Assembly (NCBI GenBank): GCA_012798455.1
Contig: JAAZNC010000004.1
Span: 1 to 64,000, forward strand
Direction of reading: 5' to 3'
DNA from: Chloroflexota bacterium
GTDB taxonomy: Bacteria; Chloroflexota; Anaerolineae; Anaerolineales; Anaerolineaceae
DNA length: 64,000 nucleotides
Made by a program: the position numbers and the translations under genes. Under the pieces are notes generated by a model. The model was not told the DNA's origin. It did no database searches and saw only the letters and a list, made by a program, of their open reading frames with translations. Below, piece by piece: positions 45,267 to 52,392 of the stretch; the stretch's first letter is position 1, and every line of letters begins with the position of its first letter.

Positions 45267-46505
45267 TCAGGGCTCACTTTCCACAGGTTCAGCGAGCTTC
45301 TTATGCGCGGCTGGCTGCATTGCAAGATAACCCATAGCAGAGATAGTGCAAATGATGCCACCCGCATACCAAACCCAATTGGGATTGTAATTATCCATAA
45401 TGATACCAGCAGCCAGTGGACCGATTGCCTGTGCAGTTCCAAAACTCAGGTTGAAAACTGCCATATATCTGCCGCGCATGGTTTCTGGTGCGATCTGGGC
45501 AACCATGGACTGGAGAATGGGGGAACTGACCATTTCGCCGATCGTGATGATCGCCATCGCCAGCAAGAAAAGCGCATAGCTACTCACAAAACCATACATA
45601 GCAAACCCGACCGCATAAAGCATATTCCCCAGAAACATCATACTCATCGGTTTGTACCGGGTAATACGGCTGGTGATCCAGAACTGCATTAACACCACCA
45701 TGATGGCATTCAAGGAAAGGATATACCCATATTTTTGCGATGAAATACCGTGCAAATCACGCAAGAAAACGGACAGACTGGAATTCATCTGCATGTAAAC
45801 CAGATTGGTCAGCAGGGTCAACAGCAAAAAACCCAGGAAGACGGTATCTCTCAGAATATGGCGGTAACCGGTCAAGGTTCCCCACAGGCTTTGTTCTGCT
45901 TCGGGGTGGTTTTCATCCGCCTGGGGTTTGGTTTCAGGTATCTTGAGATAGACAATCAAACCAGTGATCATGCTGATCACAAAATCAGCCACAAAGAGAT
46001 AGAAGAAATTGTAGCCAGCCAACAAGCCACCGATCATCGGTCCGAAGGAAACGGACAGGTTCACCACCACGCGCAGAATACTGAAACCCTGGGCACGTTG
46101 CTTTTCGGGCAAGATATCTGCCATCATGGCATTCACTGCTGGTCCGCCAATGTTACCCACCAGACCGGTGATGATGGTGAAGATCATGAAAGTTTGATAG
46201 GTTGGGATAAATCCCATCAAGAGGCTGCTGGTCCCGCTCAGTAGAATACCAGCCAGCAACATATTTTTTCGCCCAAATTTATCTGTCAGGGCACCGCTGA
46301 GCATATTACCGAAGAACATGGCAGAGGTATGCAGGGTAAAGATAAACCCCACCTCGGTCATACCCACTCCGAATTTTTCAGTGATATATAGGGAGAAGAA
46401 AGGATAGAGCAATGAACCGCCCAGACGGTCGATAAACATAGCTCCGATCAGGGTCCAGAATGTGGTCGTGAATTCGTGATAGGTTTGTTTGATGCTTTTG
46501 AACAA
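45267..46505 (-). CDS. MFS transporter, second of tandem pair
   Basis: A 412-residue major facilitator with 12 predicted helices and the 'DKFGRKNMLLAG' loop 2-3 signature (canonical G-x3-D-x2-G-R-R/K). It resembles drug-efflux MFS proteins such as YfkF/SetA-like. It starts with TTG at 46505, preceded by GGAG overlapping the stop codon of the upstream MFS gene, suggesting coupling. It is paralogous to the 46509-47735 protein. Substrate unknown. Confidence 0.88.
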   Translation of the reverse strand: MFKSIKQTYHEFTTTFWTLIGAMFIDRLGGSLLYPFFSLYITEKFGVGMTEVGFIFTLHTSAMFFGNMLSGALTDKFGRKNMLLAGILLSGTSSLLMGFIPTYQTFMIFTIITGLVGNIGGPAVNAMMADILPEKQRAQGFSILRVVVNLSVSFGPMIGGLLAGYNFFYLFVADFVISMITGLIVYLKIPETKPQADENHPEAEQSLWGTLTGYRHILRDTVFLGFLLLTLLTNLVYMQMNSSLSVFLRDLHGISSQKYGYILSLNAIMVVLMQFWITSRITRYKPMSMMFLGNMLYAVGFAMYGFVSSYALFLLAMAIITIGEMVSSPILQSMVAQIAPETMRGRYMAVFNLSFGTAQAIGPLAAGIIMDNYNPNWVWYAGGIICTISAMGYLAMQPAAHKKLAEPVESEP

Positions 46506-46508
46506 TGA

Positions 46509-47735
46509 CTACTCCGTTGCAACAGCCTCCAAGCGTTTTTGTGCGTTGGGATTCAGAATGATATACCCAAACATGGTAATCGTGCAAATACAACCCGCCA
46601 TGACCCAGACCAGGTTAGGATTGAGATTATCCATGATCAACCCAGCAAAGAACGTGCTGAAAATATTGGGGATACCCCAGCTCAACCCGGCGAAGGCATT
46701 GTAACGCCCGCGTTTATCTTCGGGTGCCAGATTCGCCACCAACCCACTGGAGGTAGGAATATGCACCATTTCACCAAAGGTGATGATCGCCATCGCCAGC
46801 ATGAACTGCCAGTATTTTTGCACAAAGCCAAACATTGTAAAACCGACCCCATAGAGAACGGTGGTCAATGCCATCATCTGCATGGGTGGTTTTTTTCTGG
46901 TAAGGCGCGTAATGCTGAACTGGAACAGCACCACCAGAGCAGCATTCATGCTCATCAGCCAACCATAGCCCTTGGCGGGGATGGCATGCTGTGAGTTGAG
47001 GTAAACAGATAAGGTACTGTACATCTGGCTGTACACAAACACCAGCAGCATGGAGATGAGCACAAAACCCAGGAAGAGCCGGTCTTTCGCTACCAAACCA
47101 TAACCCTTTATAGTGGTCATCAGTGAATCTTTTTCGCTCTCCACATTTCCGCTCGGCATGGTTTCCGGTATCTTTGCCATCACAATGATGGCGGTAATGA
47201 TACTGGCAACCGCATCCAAGATGAAGACCAACATGTAGGACCTGCTGGCAACCAACCCTCCGAGCGCCGGTCCGATGATCCATGCCAGGTTACCTACCAC
47301 CCGGATAATGCCAAAACCCTCAGCGCGTTTTTCCGGTGGAAGCATATCGGTGGTCATGGCACCGCGTGCCGGGCCTGCGATATCCGATAACATACCCACC
47401 ACGGTGGAAACCAGAGCAAAGGCCCACAGATCATTGACGATACCCATCAAAATGGCAGTGGTGGCCGATAAGATCAGCCCTGCCACCAGCATGGTCTTGC
47501 GCCCGATCTTGTCGGTCAGCGCTCCTCCCAGCATATTCCCGATCACTCCCGAGATCGACCAAACACCAAATAACAGCCCAATGGTGGTCATATTGACGCC
47601 GAATTTTTGCGCAATATACAACGAATAGAAAGGTTGGATCATGGTGCCACCGACCCGGTCAATAAAAGTGGCACCCGCCAAGATTTGGAAATGTTTCGGA
47701 TATTCGTTAAAGGTTGATATAACTTTCTTCAGCAC
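46509..47735 (-). CDS. MFS transporter, first of tandem pair
   Basis: A 408-residue, 12-helix major facilitator carrying 'DKIGRKTMLVAGLIL'. It shares the framework of the downstream paralogue ('FIDRVGGTMIQPFYSLYIAQKFG' versus 'FIDRLGGSLLYPFFSLYITEKFG'), so the two arose by tandem duplication. The start is GTG 47735 with GGGAGG five bases before it. The pair are followed by fhs, and the three could form one operon. They may work as a heteromer, which is speculative. Confidence 0.88.
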   Translation of the reverse strand: MLKKVISTFNEYPKHFQILAGATFIDRVGGTMIQPFYSLYIAQKFGVNMTTIGLLFGVWSISGVIGNMLGGALTDKIGRKTMLVAGLILSATTAILMGIVNDLWAFALVSTVVGMLSDIAGPARGAMTTDMLPPEKRAEGFGIIRVVGNLAWIIGPALGGLVASRSYMLVFILDAVASIITAIIVMAKIPETMPSGNVESEKDSLMTTIKGYGLVAKDRLFLGFVLISMLLVFVYSQMYSTLSVYLNSQHAIPAKGYGWLMSMNAALVVLFQFSITRLTRKKPPMQMMALTTVLYGVGFTMFGFVQKYWQFMLAMAIITFGEMVHIPTSSGLVANLAPEDKRGRYNAFAGLSWGIPNIFSTFFAGLIMDNLNPNLVWVMAGCICTITMFGYIILNPNAQKRLEAVATE

Positions 47736-47806
47736 AGGACCCTCCCAGATTTTAACAGACTTAAAAGTATACTCCCCAAATAATGTGCCAGTAAATTAGC
47801 TTACGA

Positions 47807-47812
47807 TATAAT
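47807..47812 (+). promoter_or_regulatory. -10 element of leaderless transcript
   Basis: A perfect TATAAT is followed by eight bases and the ATG at 47821, without a ribosome-binding site. A transcript beginning 7-9 bases after the hexamer would be leaderless. Confidence 0.55.
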
Positions 47813-47820
47813 CTTTAAAT

Positions 47821-48228
47821 ATGACAAAAAAGACTGGCATCACGCTTGCTACTGTTCTTCCGGCAGCGCTCATCCTCGATCTGGCTGGCAGCGGAGGACT
47901 GGCGTTCGTATTTCTCAACACCCAGCCATTTTTGGGCCCACGTTGGCTATTGTTCTTTTTCACTTCGCTGCTTGCCTGTGGGATAAGCCTCCCATTCTTC
48001 ACCATTCTACAGAAGCGTTTTTCAAAAAAAACTTTTTTGGAAGGAGTGCTGGTGCGAGAAGTGCTGCTGTTTGCCATTTATATCGATGTGCTGCTGTGGT
48101 TACAGTTTGGTAGAGCATTGAACGATCTGATAATGATCCTGTTGGGAATGGGATTCGTCTTGCTGGAGATCTTCCTGCGCATCAATGAAAAAGCAGCGTT
48201 CAATCCGGATGAAGACAACCATGATTAA
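47821..48228 (+). CDS. Small membrane protein of unknown function
   Basis: A 135-residue protein with four hydrophobic segments ('ATVLPAALILDLAGSGGLAFVFL', 'WLLFFFTSLLACGISLPFF', 'VREVLLFAIYIDVLLWLQF', 'LIMILLGMGFVLLEIFL') and an acidic C-terminus ('NPDEDNHD'). I do not recognise it. It starts eight bases after a TATAAT hexamer and has no Shine-Dalgarno site. Its stop overlaps the selA ATG by 8 bp. Its position at the head of the selA-M24-tsaD unit suggests only co-transcription. Confidence 0.6.
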   Translation: MTKKTGITLATVLPAALILDLAGSGGLAFVFLNTQPFLGPRWLLFFFTSLLACGISLPFFTILQKRFSKKTFLEGVLVREVLLFAIYIDVLLWLQFGRALNDLIMILLGMGFVLLEIFLRINEKAAFNPDEDNHD

Positions 48229-49567
48229 CCGTCCCCACCTCCCTTCGATCGATCAACTCCTTCAAAACGAACAGGTGCAGCCCATGCTGGAAAAATTCGG
48301 GCACGATCTGGTCGTGAGTGCGCTACGCCAGGTGGTCAAAGGATTGCGCCAGAGCCAGCGCATCGCATCCGACCAAGTGATCATCGAAGGAACCGACGTA
48401 TTACTCAACCAGTGGAGCGCCCCCACCCTGCTACCGGTCATCAACGCCAGCGGCATCTTGCTACATACTAATCTGGGACGCGCGCCCCTTTCTGAAAAAG
48501 CGTTCAGTGCCATGCAGGATATGGCTGTTTCCTATAACAATCTGGAATTCGATTTGGATAGCGGCAGGCGCGGTAGCCGAGCACTGCATGCCGAGCAGAT
48601 CATCACCCGTCTTACCGGCGCAGAAAGTGCATATGTGGTCAATAACAATGCCGCCGCGGTGCTACTGGTGCTTTCAGCCCTGGCAAATCGTAAACGCGTG
48701 CTGGTCTCACGCTCACAAATGGTGGAGATCGGAGGCGGTTTCCGCGTGCCGGATGTGATGCGCCAATCAGGGGCGAAGCTGGTGGAGATCGGCACCACCA
48801 ACCGCCTGCATCTTTATGATTACGAGAACGCGCTGCAGGAAGCGGCTGGCATGGTTTTGTGCGCCCATCACTCCAATTTCAAGATCGTGGGGTTCACCAA
48901 GGAACCAGCGCTCCGCGACATCTGCACGGTTGCCCATGCCAAAGACATTCCAGTCTTCCATGACCTAGGATCCGGCGCTCTGCTGGATACGGCAACTTTT
49001 GGGCTGGCTCACGAACCGACCGTGCAGGAATCCTTGCAGGCGGGGGTAGATGTGCTCAGTTTTTCGGGGGATAAACTAATGGGAGGACCGCAAGCCGGTA
49101 TCATTGTTGGGCGCAAAGCATTACTGGACAAGATCAAAAAACATCCCCTGGCACGCGCTCTGCGCCCGGATAAACTATGCTTGGCGGGTGTCACCGCCAC
49201 GCTCTTGAGCTACCTCACTGGAAAAGCCACCCACGAGATCCCGATATGGCAAATGATATCCCTCCCGCTGGACGAAATCCACCAGACAGCATTGAAATGG
49301 AAGCAAACACTTGGCCAGGGAGAGATCATCCCCGGCAAATCCATGGTGGGTGGCGGCAGCCTGCCAGAGGAAAGCATGCCTACTACTCTATTTGCCCTGC
49401 ATGTATCAAAACCGGACCGCTTTATGCAAAGCCTGCGGCAGCAACGCATTCCCATCATCGCCCGCATTGAAGCAGACCAGGTACTGTTTGATCCCCGTAC
49501 GGTATTGCCGCACCAGGAATCTTATCTGTTAGAAACACTGCAGAAACTATTGCAGTCAAATGCATAA
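48221..49567 (+). CDS. selA: L-seryl-tRNA(Sec) selenium transferase
   Basis: SelA is the PLP-dependent decameric enzyme converting Ser-tRNA(Sec) to Sec-tRNA(Sec) with selenophosphate. The 448-residue protein has the N-terminal domain ('LPSIDQLLQNEQ'), followed by 'INASGILLHTNLGRAPL', the PLP region 'AVLLVLSALANRKRVLVSR', the Lys-bearing 'LSFSGDKLMGGPQAGIIVG' and the C-terminal domain. The start ATG 48221 overlaps the upstream gene's stop by 8 bp; two earlier in-frame ATGs lack ribosome-binding sites. No selB, selD or tRNA(Sec) was seen nearby, and no in-window gene shows an internal UGA extension. Confidence 0.9.
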   Translation: MINRPHLPSIDQLLQNEQVQPMLEKFGHDLVVSALRQVVKGLRQSQRIASDQVIIEGTDVLLNQWSAPTLLPVINASGILLHTNLGRAPLSEKAFSAMQDMAVSYNNLEFDLDSGRRGSRALHAEQIITRLTGAESAYVVNNNAAAVLLVLSALANRKRVLVSRSQMVEIGGGFRVPDVMRQSGAKLVEIGTTNRLHLYDYENALQEAAGMVLCAHHSNFKIVGFTKEPALRDICTVAHAKDIPVFHDLGSGALLDTATFGLAHEPTVQESLQAGVDVLSFSGDKLMGGPQAGIIVGRKALLDKIKKHPLARALRPDKLCLAGVTATLLSYLTGKATHEIPIWQMISLPLDEIHQTALKWKQTLGQGEIIPGKSMVGGGSLPEESMPTTLFALHVSKPDRFMQSLRQQRIPIIARIEADQVLFDPRTVLPHQESYLLETLQKLLQSNA

Positions 49568-49579
49568 GAGGAGAGCATA

Positions 49580-50821
49580 ATGAAAAAAGAGATCGAAGTC
49601 TTCATGGAAGAACAAAATCTGGACGCTATCTGGATCAGCGGTGCGTCGCAGAACAATCCCGCCATGGTCTATTTCACCGGCATCCACCACATCAGTGCGG
49701 CAGACCTATTCATCCGCCGTGGTCAGGAACCCATCCTTTTCTATCATAATATGGAGCGGGAAGAAGCAGCCAAAACCGGATTGCAAACTGCCAGCATTGA
49801 TGAAAGATACGCATTTAGAAAATATATGCAATCCGCTCAAGGAGACATGCTTAAAGCATCTGCCCTGTTATACCAAGAGATGCTCACCGACCTTGATATT
49901 CACGAAAAAACCATTGCCATTGCAGGGCGCAGAGAAGTCAGTGTTGTTTATGCGATTCTCAATGCGTTGCAGGAATTATTGCCCAAGGTCCGATTCGTGG
50001 GGCAGTTTTCCGGCAGTGTGATCAACCGGGCACGCCTGACCAAGACCCCTGACGAGGTGGAACATATCCGTAGAATGGGGCAAATCACCACCAGCGTGGT
50101 TGGCAGAGTGGCAGAAATGCTAAGCAACAGTCCGGTCAGACACAATATCTTGATGGCAGCCGATGAGAAGCCACTCACTATTGGGACGGTAAAAAGCCAT
50201 ATCCGTAAATGGCTGGCAGAAGCAGGTGCTGATAGCCCGGAAGAGACCATTTTTGCCATTGGCAGAGATGCCGGTGTGCCGCACAGTGCCGGTACCGAAA
50301 CGGATGTGTTGGAGCTGGGAAAAACCATCGTTTTTGATATCTTTCCTTGCGAAGCAGGAGGAGGGTATTTTTACGACTTCACACGCACCTGGTGCCTGGG
50401 ATATGCACCCGACGAAGTACAGCGTATTTATCAAGAAGTCTTTGCCGTCCACCAGGAGGTCATTGATTCTGTGAAACTGAACACGCCTTTCTATGCATCC
50501 CAGGCACTCACCTGTCGCATGTTCCGGGAAATGGGGCATGCCACCATCGAAGATGACCAGAACCTGCTGGAAGGTTATGTGCACAGTGTGGGGCACGGTT
50601 TGGGATTAGACGTGCATGAGAGCCCTTTCAGCGGGATCGGCAGTGCTGCTATGGATATCTTACGGGCAGGTGTGGTTTTCACCGTCGAACCCGGTCTCTA
50701 TTATCCGTCCAAGGGCTTTGGCGTGCGCATTGAAGATACGGTATATTTAAATGAACAGGGCAAGACCGAAATATTAGCCGAGTATCCCTATGAACTGGTA
50801 TTGCCTATGAAAGCTGGATAA
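49580..50821 (+). CDS. M24 family metallopeptidase (Xaa-Pro aminopeptidase-like)
   Basis: A 413-residue pita-bread-fold peptidase with an N-terminal creatinase-like domain (about 1-150). Metal ligands fit the M24B set: two Asp in 'VFDIFPCEAGGGYFYDFTRTW', His in 'GHGLGLDVHE', Glu in 'FTVEPGLY' and Glu in 'GVRIEDTV'. Xaa-Pro dipeptidase or aminopeptidase activity is likely. AAGAGGAGAG precedes ATG 49580. It lies 12 bp after selA and 3 bp before tsaD. Confidence 0.9.
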   Translation: MKKEIEVFMEEQNLDAIWISGASQNNPAMVYFTGIHHISAADLFIRRGQEPILFYHNMEREEAAKTGLQTASIDERYAFRKYMQSAQGDMLKASALLYQEMLTDLDIHEKTIAIAGRREVSVVYAILNALQELLPKVRFVGQFSGSVINRARLTKTPDEVEHIRRMGQITTSVVGRVAEMLSNSPVRHNILMAADEKPLTIGTVKSHIRKWLAEAGADSPEETIFAIGRDAGVPHSAGTETDVLELGKTIVFDIFPCEAGGGYFYDFTRTWCLGYAPDEVQRIYQEVFAVHQEVIDSVKLNTPFYASQALTCRMFREMGHATIEDDQNLLEGYVHSVGHGLGLDVHESPFSGIGSAAMDILRAGVVFTVEPGLYYPSKGFGVRIEDTVYLNEQGKTEILAEYPYELVLPMKAG

Positions 50822-50824
50822 TCA

Positions 50825-51871
50825 ATGGAAGAAGTTCAAAATCAGGAAGAACAGCTGGTCCGCATTCTGGGGATCGAAACCTCCTGTGATGAGACCGCCG
50901 CAGCGGTGATCGAGAACGGCAGACTGGTTCTCAGCAACGTGGTGGCATCCCAGGCTGATCTGCACGCCCACTTTGGCGGGGTCTTCCCCGAAGTTGCCTC
51001 GCGCGAACACATCAAAATCATCTCAGCCGTGGTGGATCAGGCACTCAAGGATGCTCATGTCGGACTGGATGAACTGGACGCCATCGCCGTCACGCGTGGT
51101 CCGGGTCTGGCTGGTTCGCTGGTGGTGGGCATGAACATGGCGAAGGGACTGGCACTCGCCAGCGGTATCCCGCTGATCGGCATCAACCATCTGGAGGGGC
51201 ATCTCTACTCCGCCTGGGTTCCGCAGGAAAACACTGATTATCAGGAACCGCACTTCCCCGTCATCGCTCTGATCGTTTCAGGCGGGCATTCTTCCTTGAT
51301 CCTGATGCACGCCCACCTTGCCTATACGCAACTTGGGCGCACGTTGGACGATGCAGCGGGCGAAGCCTTTGATAAGGTCGCGCGCCTGCTCGAACTACCG
51401 TACCCCGGTGGTCCATCCATCCAGAAAGCCGCTGAGAACGGCAATGTGCACGCATTCCAATTTCCACGCGCCTGGCTGGAAGGCACCTGGAATTTCTCTT
51501 TCAGCGGTCTGAAAACCGCCGTACTACGCTCTCTGCAGGAGCAACATGCCGATGGGCGCTCCATCAGGGTGGAGAATTTCGCCGCCAGTTTTCAGGATGC
51601 GGTGGTGGATGTGCTATTCAAGAAGACCACCGATGCCGCGCGGCAGTTCCAGGCGCAGGATATCGTGGTAGCGGGTGGCGTTTCCGCCAACCGCGCCTTA
51701 CGGAATGCATTTCTGGGGCAGACCGAATTCCATGTTCATATTCCACCTCTGAAGTTGTGCACTGATAATGCGGTGATGATCGCCGAAGCCGGATATTACC
51801 GCTTCTTGCATGGTTTCCGCGATGAACTGGATATAGATGTGCTACCTAACTGGGCACTCATTAATGCTTGA
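50825..51871 (+). CDS. tsaD: tRNA threonylcarbamoyl transferase TsaD
   Basis: A 348-residue ASKHA-fold enzyme transferring the threonylcarbamoyl group to A37 of ANN-decoding tRNAs with TsaB and TsaE. 'ILGIETSCDETAAAV' marks the N-terminal phosphate motif; the HxxxH iron site is 'HLEGH' and 'GPGLAGSLVVG', 'GGVSANRALR' are in place. It follows the M24 gene by 3 bp and its TGA overlaps the zinc-ribbon gene start by one base. Confidence 0.96.
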   Translation: MEEVQNQEEQLVRILGIETSCDETAAAVIENGRLVLSNVVASQADLHAHFGGVFPEVASREHIKIISAVVDQALKDAHVGLDELDAIAVTRGPGLAGSLVVGMNMAKGLALASGIPLIGINHLEGHLYSAWVPQENTDYQEPHFPVIALIVSGGHSSLILMHAHLAYTQLGRTLDDAAGEAFDKVARLLELPYPGGPSIQKAAENGNVHAFQFPRAWLEGTWNFSFSGLKTAVLRSLQEQHADGRSIRVENFAASFQDAVVDVLFKKTTDAARQFQAQDIVVAGGVSANRALRNAFLGQTEFHVHIPPLKLCTDNAVMIAEAGYYRFLHGFRDELDIDVLPNWALINA

Positions 51872-52065
51872 TGAATTTGAATAAGAATATTGAGAATATA
51901 GAAGAAGACGGGGGACATCCCGCAATCGAGGAACAGCAGCTCGCTTGCGGATTTTTCTACGGTGCCCTGTGCCCGCGCTGCAAGCAGGGTATTCTTGATT
52001 ACAACGGGTTACTGAATCTGCAATGCCCAGTGTGCGGGCTGGATAACGGCTATGGGTTTACCTGA
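51871..52065 (+). CDS. Small zinc-ribbon protein
   Basis: A 64-residue protein with an acidic N-terminal half ('NIENIEEDGG') and two CxxC knuckles ('CPRC' and 'CPVC'), enough for one structural zinc. I do not recognise a family. The ATG shares a base with the tsaD stop (TGATG), implying re-initiation coupling, and a terminator follows. Conservation of this pairing elsewhere would argue for a role near the tRNA-modification complex; here it is only adjacency. Confidence 0.55.
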   Translation: MNLNKNIENIEEDGGHPAIEEQQLACGFFYGALCPRCKQGILDYNGLLNLQCPVCGLDNGYGFT

Positions 52066-52069
52066 TAAG

Positions 52070-52101
52070 AACTGATTGACCCCGGCGGGGTTTCGGTTTT
52101 G
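52070..52101 (+). terminator. Terminator after tsaD/zinc-ribbon unit
   Basis: A two-part stem, AACTGA/TCGGTT and ACCCC/GGGGT, folds around GGC and ends in TTG after T-rich sequence. It begins 4 bp beyond the stop codon. Confidence 0.55.
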
Positions 52102-52199
52102 TAAGTATAAAGATAACTCATTAATAAAAAACGTTATGAAAATCTTTTAGGTTTATTCAGGTAGAGGAACTGCAGCCGGCTCTGGAATTGACATTGTCA

Positions 52200-52232
52200 T
52201 GGTGAGATGTTTCGCTAACGCTCAACATGACG
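52200..52232. repeat. Dispersed palindromic repeat, family 1 copy 3
   Basis: 'GGTGAGATGTTTCGCTAACG' followed by 'CTCAACATGACG' shares the GAGAT...CGCT...TGAC plan with copies 1, 2 and 4. Confidence 0.45.
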
Positions 52233-52283
52233 TATTTAACTTGAAATAATTTCTCCATTGTAGGCTGGTTTGATTTGAGAATA

Positions 52284-52309
52284 GTGAGATCCCGTAGCAG
52301 GGATGACGG
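52284..52309. repeat. Dispersed palindromic repeat, family 1 copy 4
   Basis: GTGAGATCCCGTAGCAGGGA followed by TGACGG forms a compact palindrome (GATCCC...GGGAT-like arms). It lies 52 bp from copy 3. Confidence 0.45.
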
Positions 52310-52334
52310 GGTAAAAGGGGAGATGATAGATAGA

Positions 52335-52378
52335 AAAGGAGCTGACCAAAAAACAGCAGAGGTCAGCTCCTTTCTTAT
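52335..52378. terminator. Terminator of ppdK (likely bidirectional)
   Basis: AAAGGAGCTGACC and GGTCAGCTCCTTT pair over 13 bp around AAAAAACAGCAGA. On the minus strand the hairpin runs into TTCTATC after TTT; on the plus strand into CTTATTC. The long stem lies directly past the ppdK stop. Confidence 0.8.
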
Positions 52379-52392
52379 TCAATAATCAAATC

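Larger units (their letters stand above)
52066..52392. other. Intergenic region with repeats and two terminators
   Basis: No ORF is supported over this 327-bp gap between convergent genes. It contains the terminator of the tsaD unit, an 11-bp palindrome TGACATTGTCA, two members of the family 1 repeat (52200-52232 and 52284-52309) and the terminator of ppdK. Nothing else was recognised. Confidence 0.55.

Noticed and set aside
48185-48220. Longer selA start at 48185 or 48209
   Set aside because: Neither ATG has a ribosome-binding site, and both extend well into the upstream membrane gene; 48221 gives the usual SelA N-terminus.
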